The notes under the pieces are model-generated. The model saw nothing but the letters and a program-made list of their open reading frames with translations, ran no database searches and was not told where the DNA came from. A stretch of 64,000 nt of DNA, from assembly GCF_009664365.1 (NCBI RefSeq), contig NZ_CP044310.1, positions 1,685,001-1,749,000 on the forward strand. Reading direction: 5' to 3'. The DNA is from Paenibacillus xylanilyticus. GTDB lineage: Bacteria > Bacillota > Bacilli > Paenibacillales > Paenibacillaceae. This document shows positions 33,744 through 42,601 of the stretch, in pieces. Each line of letters starts with the position of its first letter. Position 1 is the stretch's first letter. The position numbers were made by a program, and so were the translations under genes.

Positions 33744-35351
33744 TTAATGCTGGTCTCGATATTCCTGCGGGGTGACGCCGAACTGGCGCTTGAACACTTT
33801 GATAAAATACGCCGGGTCCATATAGCCAATCTCCATGCTGATTTCATATACTTTTTTGGTGGTCGTGACCAGCTTGTGGCAGGCCCGATCCATGCGCAGG
33901 CGCGAGATATATTCACTGATGCCTTCGCCCGTTTCGATCTTGTAAATCTTGGACAAATGGGTCGGATGCAGATTGACATGATCGGCGAGCACACGCAAAG
34001 AGACATCCAGATGCAGATTTTTATCCGTAAACTCTTGAACCTTCTTCACATACTCGGACCGGATATCCTTGATTTCGTTGGATGTACCTTCCTTCAGCTT
34101 GGCGAGGACGCCGAGCGACCATTTGCGCAGTTTGCCGATGGTGGAGAAGGCCTCCCCGCTCTGAAGATATTCAATATCACTGCCCATGAGGCTCGTCAGG
34201 GTCAGCTTGTTCCGGTGGGCGAGGTTGGTGAATGAAGCGGTAATGAGAAAACCAGCCTCCATGCAATGCTCCCACGATTCGGACCATTTCTCATCCAGCT
34301 CTGCGCAGACGGCGAGTATTTTCTCTTCGGCGGCATCCCATTGTCCGCTTTCCAGCAGATGGATGAAGGTGGGCGGAGTGTACAGCACGTCCAGCGGACC
34401 TTGAGCTGAAGGTGTCTCCACATCGCTGACGCGCATGACAAATTCGCGCTCGTCTCCGACGATCTGCCGGAAATATGCGGAGGCCTGACGGAAGCGATCG
34501 TAGAGCTGATCCGGAAAGATGAACCACTCGGTCATGACAATGGAGAGGGAGCCTTTGAGAAACTGTTTTACTTTGGATTGAAGCTGAATGGACAGTTTCT
34601 CCAGAATGGTCTCTTTTCCAATATCGTCATTTCGTTCCTTCAGCTGCAGCAAAAACACCACATATCCGTGCTCCTCCTTCACACCCCACACGTGCATAAA
34701 CTCGCCCATAATTTCCTCGGCCATGTTGATGATGGCATATTCGATCAGGGTCTGATCATGACTGTCATAGTGTCCGAATTCTTCATCCAACCGAACGAGC
34801 ATGAGTGCGGCGTCCCCGGCGTGAAAGGGCAGATCATAATTGGTGAGTTTCCGCTCCCATTCGCCGGATGAAAACCGGTGCCCCTGCAATGCCTCCAAAA
34901 GCAGTCGTCCGCGCAAGTGTGGCAAATTCTCCCGTAAAGTAAACTGAGTTCGACTAAGTGAACTGACGAGTTCCCATTCATGATTTAATTGATCGATGGC
35001 CTTCTGCACGGCGCCCATTAATTCATCGTCTGTCGGCGGTTTGAGCAGGTAGTCCACGGCCTCGTACTGGATGGCTTTTTTGGCGTAATCGAATTCGGAA
35101 TAACCCGATAACAGAATGCATTTTATTTTTTTGTCCCGGATCCGGATGCGTTCGATCAGTTCTATGCCTGTCATTTCCGGCATCTGAATGTCCGAGATCA
35201 CGATATCGATGGGGTGGGTGTCGATCAGTTGTAAGGCTTCATGCGCGGAGTACGCTCTATGAACCTGCTCGATCCCCAATGTGTGCCAGGGCTTGGTCAT
35301 GGACAGGTTATCCACCCAGTGTGCTTCGTCGTCTACGATGATCATCTGCAT
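33744..35351 (-). CDS. YesN-type response regulator, receiver plus AraC DNA-binding domain
   Basis: 535 residues. The receiver domain has Asp7-Asp8 (IIVDDEAHWVDN), phospho-acceptor Asp54 (IVISDIQMPEMTG) and Lys in DYLLKPPTD. A long middle region follows. The C-terminal AraC-type domain reads LRVLADHVNLHPTHLSKIYKIETGEGISEYISRLRMD then VYEISMEIGYMDPAYFIKVFKRQFGVTPQEYR. Such regulators control adjacent sugar ABC transport genes. AAGGGAGACG precedes the ATG. Its partner kinase gene is upstream at 35762-37552, separated by a 410-bp gap with a long inverted repeat. Confidence 0.92.
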   Translation of the reverse strand: MQMIIVDDEAHWVDNLSMTKPWHTLGIEQVHRAYSAHEALQLIDTHPIDIVISDIQMPEMTGIELIERIRIRDKKIKCILLSGYSEFDYAKKAIQYEAVDYLLKPPTDDELMGAVQKAIDQLNHEWELVSSLSRTQFTLRENLPHLRGRLLLEALQGHRFSSGEWERKLTNYDLPFHAGDAALMLVRLDEEFGHYDSHDQTLIEYAIINMAEEIMGEFMHVWGVKEEHGYVVFLLQLKERNDDIGKETILEKLSIQLQSKVKQFLKGSLSIVMTEWFIFPDQLYDRFRQASAYFRQIVGDEREFVMRVSDVETPSAQGPLDVLYTPPTFIHLLESGQWDAAEEKILAVCAELDEKWSESWEHCMEAGFLITASFTNLAHRNKLTLTSLMGSDIEYLQSGEAFSTIGKLRKWSLGVLAKLKEGTSNEIKDIRSEYVKKVQEFTDKNLHLDVSLRVLADHVNLHPTHLSKIYKIETGEGISEYISRLRMDRACHKLVTTTKKVYEISMEIGYMDPAYFIKVFKRQFGVTPQEYRDQH

Positions 35352-35404
35352 ATTCTTTCGTCTCCCTTGGTGGTGTAAATATAAGGCCTAGAATGAAAAA
35401 ATGG

Positions 35405-35570
35405 ATACTTCTTGTGAACGAAGTCGCTGCGGATTCGAAGGGTTCTTTCGATCGCTGTTCAAGCCCCATTTCCGGATTAGATGATGGTAAGGTTGAAATG
35501 GGGCTTGAAAGGCGAACACTTCGTTTCTACAGAATCCCTTCAATCCTTCGCTTTGGTTCACATAACGGCT
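35405..35570. repeat. Long imperfect inverted repeat (about 160 bp)
   Basis: The core arms TTCAAGCCCCATTTC and GAAATGGGGCTTGAA (35458-35510) enclose a 20-nt loop. The outer parts pair more loosely: GTGAACGAAG…GGATTCGAAGGG on the left and CCCTTCAATCC…CTTTGGTTCAC on the right. It lies in the 410-bp gap between the yesM-like and yesN-like genes. It could be a transcript-processing or attenuation structure, or a dispersed palindromic repeat. Bases 35571-35761 are AT-rich with nothing recognised. Confidence 0.6.
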
Positions 35571-35761
35571 AACCCTTTATTTTAAACCAGGCTTTATATA
35601 AAGATGGAATTGTATTAAAAGTGCAGCGTAGCTTCCTTCCAATGAGGCTTTTCTGTAGAAAACTTTTTGCTTCGCTTCTTCAGTTTTTTTCTGTCCTCTA
35701 CGTTCACGTGTAGATATTTCGTTTCAAATAAAATGACTCAACTTAAATTAATGTCGGTATC

Positions 35762-37552
35762 TCACTCAGAATCTGTATCCTCCTTCGGCATCTCCCAGAC
35801 GATCTCGGTGCGGAATCCGCCAAGTGGGGATGGGCCGAATTGAAGGTGGGACTGGCTGCCGAACAGATGCATAATTCGTTGGTTCGTATTCCAGAGGCCG
35901 CAGCCCATTTCTTCCTGTAGTGGCTCCTGCATTTTCAGGTTCAGCGCATCGTACTGTTCCGGGCTTAAGCCGGGGCCGTCGTCGTCGATATAGATCTTGC
36001 CGAAACCATCCACGCTCTCGCCGGTAATGCGAATCTCCCCGGATGAATAGGACTTCGCCACGCCGTGTATGACGGAGTTCTCGACCATCGGCTGAAGCAT
36101 TAAGCGCGGTACAGACTGGGCGAGCATGTCCTCAGGGATATCGATATGATACTCAATTCGTCCATTGCGCAGCTTCTGAATATCCAGATAGTTGATGAGC
36201 AGCTTGATCTCGTCCCGAAGCGAGGACGTCTCCCGTTCCATGCGGGTGGTGTACCGATAATATGCACTCAGATTATGCGCCATGGACACGACAGCCTGCT
36301 CGTCCTTCATCTGGGCCATGTTGATGATGTAGCCAAGACAGTTATATAGAAAATGGGGGTTAATCTGCGCCTGCAGCTGCTTCAGCGTTGCTTCTTTGGC
36401 TCTGATTTTCTCCTGGAATACATTCTCGATCAGGTCTTGAATCTGGTGAGACATATCATTGAATCGATGAAACAGGAAGGAGAACTCATTCTGATCCTTG
36501 CTATGCAGCCGTACGGAATAGTCACCGCGCTGCACGCGGCGAAGGCCCTGGATCAACTTTTTGATCGGAGATTGAATGTTTCTGTACAGCAGAATCGAAG
36601 CAGATATGCCCACGACAAACAGCAGCGTCATAAAGAGATAGAACAAATTTCGGCTGAGCGAGATCGGCTGCAAAATCTGATACAGCGGGACCACGTCGAC
36701 CAAATGCCAATCCAGATAGGAAGATTTGACTGCGCTAACCAGATACTTTTTCCCATTCAGTTGCACAACGTCCTGTGTAGTATCCTCCAGGGAGTGTGTA
36801 TCCAGATATTGAATAAGTTCCTCCGATAACTGCTTGTCTGCACTGCGATTCAGAATGGGGTCATTGCCCTTATGATAAAGGAAGGGATCTCCCTGCCCAC
36901 CTGCCTTGTACGTATCGAGCATGTTCTGAATGTTCTCGTAACTGAAGCTGGCTTCAATGACAAGATTGCTGCCGGTCAACATGCCCGGTTGGGCCAAGGA
37001 ATCGGTGTAAAACCAGTAAAAGGACTGCATGCCCTCCTGCGATTCTGCCCCTTGATCCCCGTATGTCCATTGTCCGCTCATATTGCGTTTCAAGTAATCC
37101 TCATCATACCCGGATGAACGATTGTAGTTGGCGATAAAATCCTGATTCTGTTGCGAGTATACGGCATATCGGGTGTTCCATATATCCGTGACGCCAGATT
37201 GGAGCACCATCTTCTCCTGAATGGCATAGCGGGTCTGCATCTGATCATACCGATCAGCCCATATGTTCAGACCGTTAAATGCGCGGACATTGGGATCTCT
37301 TGAAAGGATCAGACTGAAATCCATCATCTGATTAATGCGGGAATCGATCTGACTGGCCAGAAACGTGAGCTGTTTCGTATTCGAAATCTGCAGTTCTTTG
37401 CTGACCACGTTATAGGTGACGTTGTTCGAGTAGGTGTACATGATAATAATCGGGATGAACAGCAACACGATCAAGCAGTTGATTTTGGCAAAGAGGCTGA
37501 AGCGGGAACGGGTCCTTTTTTCGAATAATATAAAGCGCTTCCATATATGCAT
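35762..37552 (-). CDS. YesM-type sensor histidine kinase
   Basis: 596 residues. An N-terminal membrane segment (about 24-44), a large external sensor domain, a second membrane segment near 300, and a HAMP domain (YRNIQSPIKKLIQGLRRVQRGDYSVRL) are visible. The His-kinase domain of the LytS/YesM class has the phospho-acceptor His in LQAQINPHFLYNCLGYIINMAQ. The ATP-binding part contains LMLQPMVENSVIHG and IDDDGPGLSPEQY. AAGGAGACTTTTT precedes the ATG. It pairs with the YesN-type regulator downstream, and the divergent + strand permease genes are the likely target. Confidence 0.93.
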   Translation of the reverse strand: MHIWKRFILFEKRTRSRFSLFAKINCLIVLLFIPIIIMYTYSNNVTYNVVSKELQISNTKQLTFLASQIDSRINQMMDFSLILSRDPNVRAFNGLNIWADRYDQMQTRYAIQEKMVLQSGVTDIWNTRYAVYSQQNQDFIANYNRSSGYDEDYLKRNMSGQWTYGDQGAESQEGMQSFYWFYTDSLAQPGMLTGSNLVIEASFSYENIQNMLDTYKAGGQGDPFLYHKGNDPILNRSADKQLSEELIQYLDTHSLEDTTQDVVQLNGKKYLVSAVKSSYLDWHLVDVVPLYQILQPISLSRNLFYLFMTLLFVVGISASILLYRNIQSPIKKLIQGLRRVQRGDYSVRLHSKDQNEFSFLFHRFNDMSHQIQDLIENVFQEKIRAKEATLKQLQAQINPHFLYNCLGYIINMAQMKDEQAVVSMAHNLSAYYRYTTRMERETSSLRDEIKLLINYLDIQKLRNGRIEYHIDIPEDMLAQSVPRLMLQPMVENSVIHGVAKSYSSGEIRITGESVDGFGKIYIDDDGPGLSPEQYDALNLKMQEPLQEEMGCGLWNTNQRIMHLFGSQSHLQFGPSPLGGFRTEIVWEMPKEDTDSE

Positions 37553-37726
37553 AAAAAGTCTCCTTCGTATTCGTGTTCGTAGAGGCTGGTATTCACCAGA
37601 TTCCTAACAAAACCCTATCCGGCCTAACAATGTTATATAGTCAGAGCTCAGAATGGCCTGATACTATTTATAGCAGAGAACCCCATTAACACACAAAACT
37701 TTTTTTGGGAACAGGAGAAGGGCACT

Positions 37727-38689
37727 ATGGAGGCTAAAATGGAGGGTCAACGGGTCCCACAGGCGAATGTGGGGAACAAGCTAGAACAGAAGAGAAAGAA
37801 ACGCTACAAACAGCCGTGGGTACTGCACTTCATGGTGCTGCCGGCGGCCATTATGGTTTTTATTTTTTCGTATATTCCGATGTCGGGTATATTGATGGCA
37901 TTTCAGGATTACAAGCCTGCACTTGGGTTCGCGGGTTCGGAATGGGTGGGACTGAAGCACTTCAGGTATATGTGGGAAAATGATTATTTCCTGCAGATTA
38001 CGTGGAACACGTTGTTCTTTGCCTGCTCCAAAATCATCATGAATCTGATCATACCGTTTGTCTTCGCGCTATTGCTGAATGAGGTACGGAAGATGGCGCT
38101 CAAAAGAACCATTCAGACACTCGTATATCTGCCACACTTCTTGTCCTGGGTAACGCTGTCCGGTATCCTGATTGACATTCTGGCACAGACGGGCATTCTC
38201 AATCAGTTCCTTGTCTCGGTGTTCGGCATCAAGCCGATTTTCTTCCTGGGGGACGGTAACTGGTTCCGATTTACGATCATTGCAAGTGATGTCTGGAAAG
38301 AGTTTGGTTTTAACACGATTATCTTCCTTGCGGCATTGTCCGGCATTAACCCGTCACTGTACGAAGCAGCTGAAGTGGATGGGGCGGGACGCTGGAAGCA
38401 GACGATCTATATCACCATCCCGGCGCTGATTCCTATCGGAATCGTAATCGCCACCCTGGCACTGGGGAATGTGCTCAACGCCAACTTCGACCAAATCTTC
38501 AACTTATATAGTCCATTAATCTACCAGCAAGCGGATATTATCGATACGTTCGTGTATCGTGAAGGTCTGCTGAGTGGGCAGTTCAGTTTCGCTACCGCGG
38601 TGAATCTGTTCAAATCGGTCATCAGTCTGATCCTCATTGTGATCTCCTACCGACTGGCCTACCGGTTCGCCGGATACCGAATTTTCTAG
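37727..38689 (+). CDS. Carbohydrate ABC transporter permease, LplB-type
   Basis: 320 residues with six membrane segments. The EAA loop lies at SLYEAAEVDGAGRWKQTIYITIPAL. The N-terminal VLHFMVLPAAIMVFIFSYIPMSGILMAFQDYKP is the usual LplB start. AGGAGAAGGG lies 5 nt before the ATG. It is co-transcribed with the next permease gene (18-nt gap). No ATPase gene is present; Paenibacillus and Bacillus systems of this kind share an MsmX-type ATPase encoded elsewhere. Confidence 0.92.
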   Translation: MEAKMEGQRVPQANVGNKLEQKRKKRYKQPWVLHFMVLPAAIMVFIFSYIPMSGILMAFQDYKPALGFAGSEWVGLKHFRYMWENDYFLQITWNTLFFACSKIIMNLIIPFVFALLLNEVRKMALKRTIQTLVYLPHFLSWVTLSGILIDILAQTGILNQFLVSVFGIKPIFFLGDGNWFRFTIIASDVWKEFGFNTIIFLAALSGINPSLYEAAEVDGAGRWKQTIYITIPALIPIGIVIATLALGNVLNANFDQIFNLYSPLIYQQADIIDTFVYREGLLSGQFSFATAVNLFKSVISLILIVISYRLAYRFAGYRIF

Positions 38690-38707
38690 AAAGGATGATG
38701 ACGAGCC

Positions 38708-39580
38708 ATGTATCATAAAACGCTACCCTATCGCATATTCAGCATCTTCAATAATGTGTTCCTGACCATCCTTTCGCTGCTCTGCCTGCTGCCTCTGTAT
38801 CACTTACTGATGGTATCGCTTAGCGCGTCCGCACCTGCGAATGCCGGTCTGGTGACGTTCTGGCCGATTGGTTTTACGCTCGAAGCATATGCGAAGACGT
38901 TCGATAACGCCAATTTCCTGTCCTCCCTGTGGGTGTCCGTGGAGCGGACGGTGCTGGGAACCGGGCTTGCACTCATCGTGAATACGATTGCTGCCTATGC
39001 GCTCTCCAAGGAGACACGTGTGTTCCGCGCACGCAACCTTTATCTGTGGTATTTTGTTGTCACGATGCTTTTCAGCGGGGGCCTCATTCCGGGGTATATC
39101 CTGATTCTGAAGCTCGGGCTGATGAACACATTATGGGCACTCATTCTGCCAGGACTCGTCGCCGTGTTCAATATTATCCTGCTGCTGAATTTCTTCCGCA
39201 CGGTGCCGAAGGATCTGGAGGAGGCGGCTTTTATCGATGGTGCAGGGCACTTTCAGTCGTTTATCAAAATCTATCTGCCCGTCTCCGTGCCCGTGATCGC
39301 CACCGTGTCTCTGTTCATGATGGTTGGTCATTGGAACGCATATTTTGACGGCATCATCTATATCCGCGATTCAGAAAAGCTGCCACTCGCGACGTTTATG
39401 CAGACGATTATCGTGCAGGCCGACATGACGAAGCTTGATCCGGAAGCAATTGCGAACCTGTCGCAGCGAACGATTCGGGCGTCCCAGATTTTTATTAGCG
39501 CGCTGCCAATCCTGCTCGTATATCCGTTCCTGCAACGGTACTTTGTAACGGGGATTGTGGTGGGGGCTGTGAAGGAGTAG
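38708..39580 (+). CDS. Carbohydrate ABC transporter permease, YtcP/LplC-type
   Basis: 290 residues, six membrane segments. The EAA loop is DLEEAAFIDGAGHFQSFIKIYLPVS. The family ending LPILLVYPFLQRYFVTGIVVGAVKE is present. AAAGGATGATGACGAGCC lies before the ATG. It forms a heterodimer with the upstream permease by family precedent. The intact binding protein is encoded on the opposite strand beyond the yesM/yesN genes, an order that differs from the common permease-permease-binding-protein operon. Confidence 0.92.
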   Translation: MYHKTLPYRIFSIFNNVFLTILSLLCLLPLYHLLMVSLSASAPANAGLVTFWPIGFTLEAYAKTFDNANFLSSLWVSVERTVLGTGLALIVNTIAAYALSKETRVFRARNLYLWYFVVTMLFSGGLIPGYILILKLGLMNTLWALILPGLVAVFNIILLLNFFRTVPKDLEEAAFIDGAGHFQSFIKIYLPVSVPVIATVSLFMMVGHWNAYFDGIIYIRDSEKLPLATFMQTIIVQADMTKLDPEAIANLSQRTIRASQIFISALPILLVYPFLQRYFVTGIVVGAVKE

Positions 39581-39613
39581 CCGCGTGGAGCGGATGGAAT
39601 AGGGTTGTGAAAA

Positions 39614-39659
39614 GGAGTTGCTGAACTGGCCTGAAGCCAGGGAGGTGGCTCTTTTTTAC
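39614..39659 (+). terminator. Possible terminator after the permease operon
   Basis: CTGGC CTGAA GCCAG forms a short hairpin inside GAGTTGCT…GGTGGCTC, followed by TTTTTT. The stem is short and partly mismatched, so this is tentative. Confidence 0.4.
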
Positions 39660-39743
39660 TGTGAAAAAGATTTAATTACCTTAATTTGAATTAAATGGTA
39701 TTATATGTGGGGTTCTGAGCGTTAGCATTTTGACCATGAGGGG

Positions 39744-40304
39744 ATGAGTAAGAAAGTGAAGAAGATGCTGGTTGTTACTCTTGCTTGTGTATTATTAAGC
39801 GGATCCATGGCTTTTACAGCTACAAGTGCACCAAAAAAGATCGATATTATACTTAATGAAAAAGAAATAAAGACTCAAGCAGGTGCCGAAGCTCACCAAA
39901 AATCAATCGAGGTAAAGATTGACGAACAGGCATTCCAGTTAGTAGAAGGAACTGATTATATCATCTCTGAGGGTCATATCCTAGTTTCGCCAGTCTATAT
40001 CATTAGTGTGCTGGATTTCACTGTCCCTGGTAAAGGGATCTGGTGGGATAACAAAGCTAAAAGTGTAACTTTTGCATATGTAGACATAGATGATTACCCC
40101 AAGCCAAGGTTAACCTTCAAGGTGGGAGAAAGCCATTTTACCGAGTTTGACAAGCAAATTAAATTAAAGAGTAAAATCGTAATGGTGAAGGGGAGAGTTT
40201 ATTTACCGTTAAGAGCCGTTAGTGAAGCATATGGCAAAGAGATCCATTGGGAATCCAGTAACGGTCAGAGTGGGATCCGAATAACTACGAAAAATCAGCA
40301 GTGA
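39744..40304 (+). CDS. Secreted stalk-domain (copper amine oxidase N-terminal-like) protein
   Basis: 186 residues. The signal peptide is SKKVKKMLVVTLACVLLSGSMAF. The mature protein starts PKKIDIILNEKEIKTQ, and the C-terminal half has the repeat-like motif VKGRVYLPLRAVSEAYGKEIHWESS. This is the Cu-amine-oxidase N-terminal/stalk fold very common in Paenibacillus wall proteins, where it probably binds cell-wall or matrix partners. The start ATG follows GAGGGGATG. A 282-bp gap with no recognised feature follows. Confidence 0.85.
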   Translation: MSKKVKKMLVVTLACVLLSGSMAFTATSAPKKIDIILNEKEIKTQAGAEAHQKSIEVKIDEQAFQLVEGTDYIISEGHILVSPVYIISVLDFTVPGKGIWWDNKAKSVTFAYVDIDDYPKPRLTFKVGESHFTEFDKQIKLKSKIVMVKGRVYLPLRAVSEAYGKEIHWESSNGQSGIRITTKNQQ

Positions 40305-40586
40305 GCGATACAAATTGCGAAGAATCGGCGCAAACTCCGTTGCCCATACAGTCCCAGTCCTGTTATAATTCCGGTATATCTATTGCATTGGGGGTTATAC
40401 CGTGGCAATATTGGCAGCGCCGGATTGCTCGTTCGCTAGAAAGGCCTTACGCAAAGCCTGTTAGGGGCGGACTTTGTGTAGGGCGCGACGAGAAGAACAT
40501 CGATCGCCCTGAGTGAAGCATAACGTATCATCCCGCAGGCTTTGCACCTTATTTGTTTTACCAATAAAAATAAGGGGCTGAAAGCC

Positions 40587-41228
40587 ATGCAAACACCATT
40601 TATTCAAAATCATCAATTCAATGTGATTACAAAACAAGCCAATTTCCTGCTCAAAGCGCTGCGTACAGTCGCGGATCGAAAAGTCCTGGAAACCGTCCGT
40701 TATACGGCCGTAACGAATGCTATAGAAGTCTTCGATGAGCTGACTGCCGAACAGAAGCAGCTGTTGGAGCAGTTATCTACCTACGAGGCTGCGCACGAGC
40801 TGCAGGATTATCTGGACCGGTTGGAAGGATTCCTGATTCCATTCCCGCAAGTGTCGGCGAAGCAGATTCAGAAGCTGTTTCCGAAGGCGAAGAAGCTCAA
40901 GCTGCCTGATCTGGAAACGGTCGATAACGCACGTACGACCTATCTGAGATGGACGGATATTGCTACCAATCGCCTGTTCGTAGTGTACCCGTACGAAGAG
41001 AAGTTTCTCGGCATCGAGGGACGGATTACAGCTACGAACAAAAAAGGGTACTGCATGTTCTGTAATCGGCATCAGGAGCTCGGATTCTTCAACGTGAAGA
41101 CGAAGGGCCATTCGCCAGATAACTTGGCTTCCATTGGCCAGTACGTATGCATGGATAGCACGGCTTGCAACCATAGCATCACTGACGTCACCATGCTGGA
41201 GAAGTTTCTTCTTTCGACAGTAAAATAA
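40587..41228 (+). CDS. FusB/FusC-family EF-G-binding protein
   Basis: 213 residues. The N-terminal helical part reads FIQNHQFNVITKQANFLLKALRTVADRKVLETVRYTAV. The C-terminal zinc finger has CMFCNRHQ and VCMDSTACNHSI as Cys ligands. These are the two domains of FusB-type proteins, which bind elongation factor G and release it from fusidic-acid-stalled ribosomes. Chromosomal homologues in Bacillota are widespread, and resistance here is not shown. ATAAGGGGCTG precedes the ATG. It is followed by a strong terminator. Confidence 0.88.
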   Translation: MQTPFIQNHQFNVITKQANFLLKALRTVADRKVLETVRYTAVTNAIEVFDELTAEQKQLLEQLSTYEAAHELQDYLDRLEGFLIPFPQVSAKQIQKLFPKAKKLKLPDLETVDNARTTYLRWTDIATNRLFVVYPYEEKFLGIEGRITATNKKGYCMFCNRHQELGFFNVKTKGHSPDNLASIGQYVCMDSTACNHSITDVTMLEKFLLSTVK

Positions 41229-41240
41229 GTCTTGGAACAG

Positions 41241-41268
41241 AAAAGGTCGCTCTTCGGAGCGACCTTTT
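41241..41268. terminator. Bidirectional rho-independent terminator
   Basis: AAAAGGTCGCTC TTCG GAGCGACCTTTTT forms a 12-bp perfect stem with a UUCG-type tetraloop. It lies between the convergent FusB-like gene and the flavodoxin-fold gene. Confidence 0.9.
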
Positions 41269-41319
41269 TGGGTTGATTATGCGTGTGCGTCTCATTTCGA
41301 TTACCCGACTTGCGTATGG

Positions 41320-41901
41320 TTAGCGTATGTCCTTGTCATATTTCAGTCCCAATTGATACGCGTGGTTAAGCAGGTTCTCATAGTGCTCGGGCTTGGCATC
41401 CAACGTCTCGTATAGAAATTCAACACTGGAGTTAGAAACGCCGCAGTAATCTGCAATCCCCACGTTGAGCAGGTTCGTGATCGATTCATCGTAGTTTCGC
41501 TTCGTCATCTGTTCTTCGGTCACGCCTGCAAGCGCGATCCACATGATCTTCTGATGGTGAAGCTTGTTCGAACCGTAGGCAAATCCGTTGTTCATGACAC
41601 GATCCACATACCCTTTCAGCATGGCTGGCAGATGCCACCACCACAGAGGAAACACAAAAGCCACAGCATCATGCTTCTTCAATCGCTCCATCTCCGTTTT
41701 AACCTCAGGGGAAAATATTTGATTCGGTTGAGTGTAATCAGGTTCATCCATGCCTCGCAGAATAGGATCGAAGCCAATCCCGTGTAAATCCAATATCTCA
41801 ACATCATGACCAGCCTCAGTAAGACCTTGCATAAACCGATCAGCGGCCTGAAATGTAAGGGAATCTTTTCTTGGATGAGACACAACAACTAATACGTTCA
41901 T
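41320..41901 (-). CDS. NAD(P)H oxidoreductase, flavodoxin-like fold (YwrO/KefF/NQO1 type)
   Basis: 193 residues. LVVVSHPRKDSLTFQAADRFMQGLTEAGHDVEILDLHGIGFDPI is the FMN-binding start of this family. KKHDAVAFVFPLWWWHLPAMLKGYVDRVMNNGFAYG is its conserved core. The enzymes reduce quinones or nitro compounds using NAD(P)H and FMN. It is divergent from an HxlR regulator gene, with a strong inverted repeat between. That pairing is common for electrophile- or quinone-responsive control. A TATAAT-like −10 is seen on the − strand around 41961-41966. Confidence 0.9.
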   Translation of the reverse strand: MNVLVVVSHPRKDSLTFQAADRFMQGLTEAGHDVEILDLHGIGFDPILRGMDEPDYTQPNQIFSPEVKTEMERLKKHDAVAFVFPLWWWHLPAMLKGYVDRVMNNGFAYGSNKLHHQKIMWIALAGVTEEQMTKRNYDESITNLLNVGIADYCGVSNSSVEFLYETLDAKPEHYENLLNHAYQLGLKYDKDIR

Positions 41902-41995
41902 GATTATATTTCACTACCTTTCTACAGCGCTTGTTTGGTAGCCACACTTCATGGCTGATGCTATTATAAACAGGGATGATATATTCTGGAAGAAC

Positions 41996-42047
41996 GTACT
42001 TTGAAGTTCTATAGGAAGATTAGAGTGCTATAGGAACTTGAAAGTAC
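41996..42047. promoter_or_regulatory. Putative HxlR operator, 19-bp inverted repeat
   Basis: GTACTTTGAAGTTCTATAG and CTATAGGAACTTGAAAGTAC are nearly perfect inverted arms separated by 13 nt. The site lies between the divergent oxidoreductase and HxlR genes, upstream of the oxidoreductase −10 candidate. HxlR-type regulators bind such palindromes as dimers. Assignment is by position and symmetry only. Confidence 0.65.
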
Positions 42048-42171
42048 CCTAAATAGACCCTGAAATTGTGCCTTATTGTGGGCTGAAATAATACACGTAA
42101 AAGAAGGAACTGGCTATGTTTTTATCTTGGATGTAGTCTTTGGATATAGTTTGATGAAGGAGAGATATACG

Positions 42172-42543
42172 TTGACAGAAGACCATAAAACTGGCGCTCC
42201 CAAAAAGTATAAAGTAGGTGTGGAGGCGGCCTTGGAAGTAATGGGCGGAAAATGGAAGCCTCTGATTATTTACCATTTGATGACAGGGAGAAAACGTTCG
42301 TCAGAGCTTAGGAAGCTGATACCTGAAATTACGCAAAAGATGCTGACGACGCAGCTAAGAGGCTTGGAAAAAGACGAAATTGTGCAAAGAAAAGTCTATT
42401 CGGAGGTTCCCCCTAGAGTGGAATATGAGTTAACAGACTACGGTTGGGGATTAAAACCCGCTCTGGACCATTTGTGTTACTGGGGGGAAGAGCATCTGGA
42501 CAAGGTGTACGGGGATAAGTCCAAAGTGTTGGAGGATTTTTGA
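42172..42543 (+). CDS. HxlR-family transcriptional regulator
   Basis: 123 residues from TTG 42172, which has AAGGAGA 8 nt upstream; an in-frame ATG at 42154 is less well placed. The winged-helix core AALEVMGGKWKPLIIYHLMTGRKRSSELRKLIPEITQKMLTTQLRGLEKDEIVQRKVY and VEYELTDYGWGLKPAL are diagnostic. Homologues of the YodB/HxlR group sense electrophiles by a Cys near the N-terminus. No N-terminal Cys is visible here; the only Cys is in LCYWGEE near the C-terminal end. It probably controls the divergent oxidoreductase. Confidence 0.9.
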   Translation: MTEDHKTGAPKKYKVGVEAALEVMGGKWKPLIIYHLMTGRKRSSELRKLIPEITQKMLTTQLRGLEKDEIVQRKVYSEVPPRVEYELTDYGWGLKPALDHLCYWGEEHLDKVYGDKSKVLEDF

Positions 42544-42601
42544 ATCTCCGGTGTATTGAAGAGTTAAATACGAGCTGGGGACAGGAAAGGAGAATGAAGT
42601 A

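Noticed and set aside
40301..40516. 71-codon open frame after the stalk-domain gene
   Set aside because: It overlaps the preceding stop, has no ribosome site and shows no recognisable protein pattern.
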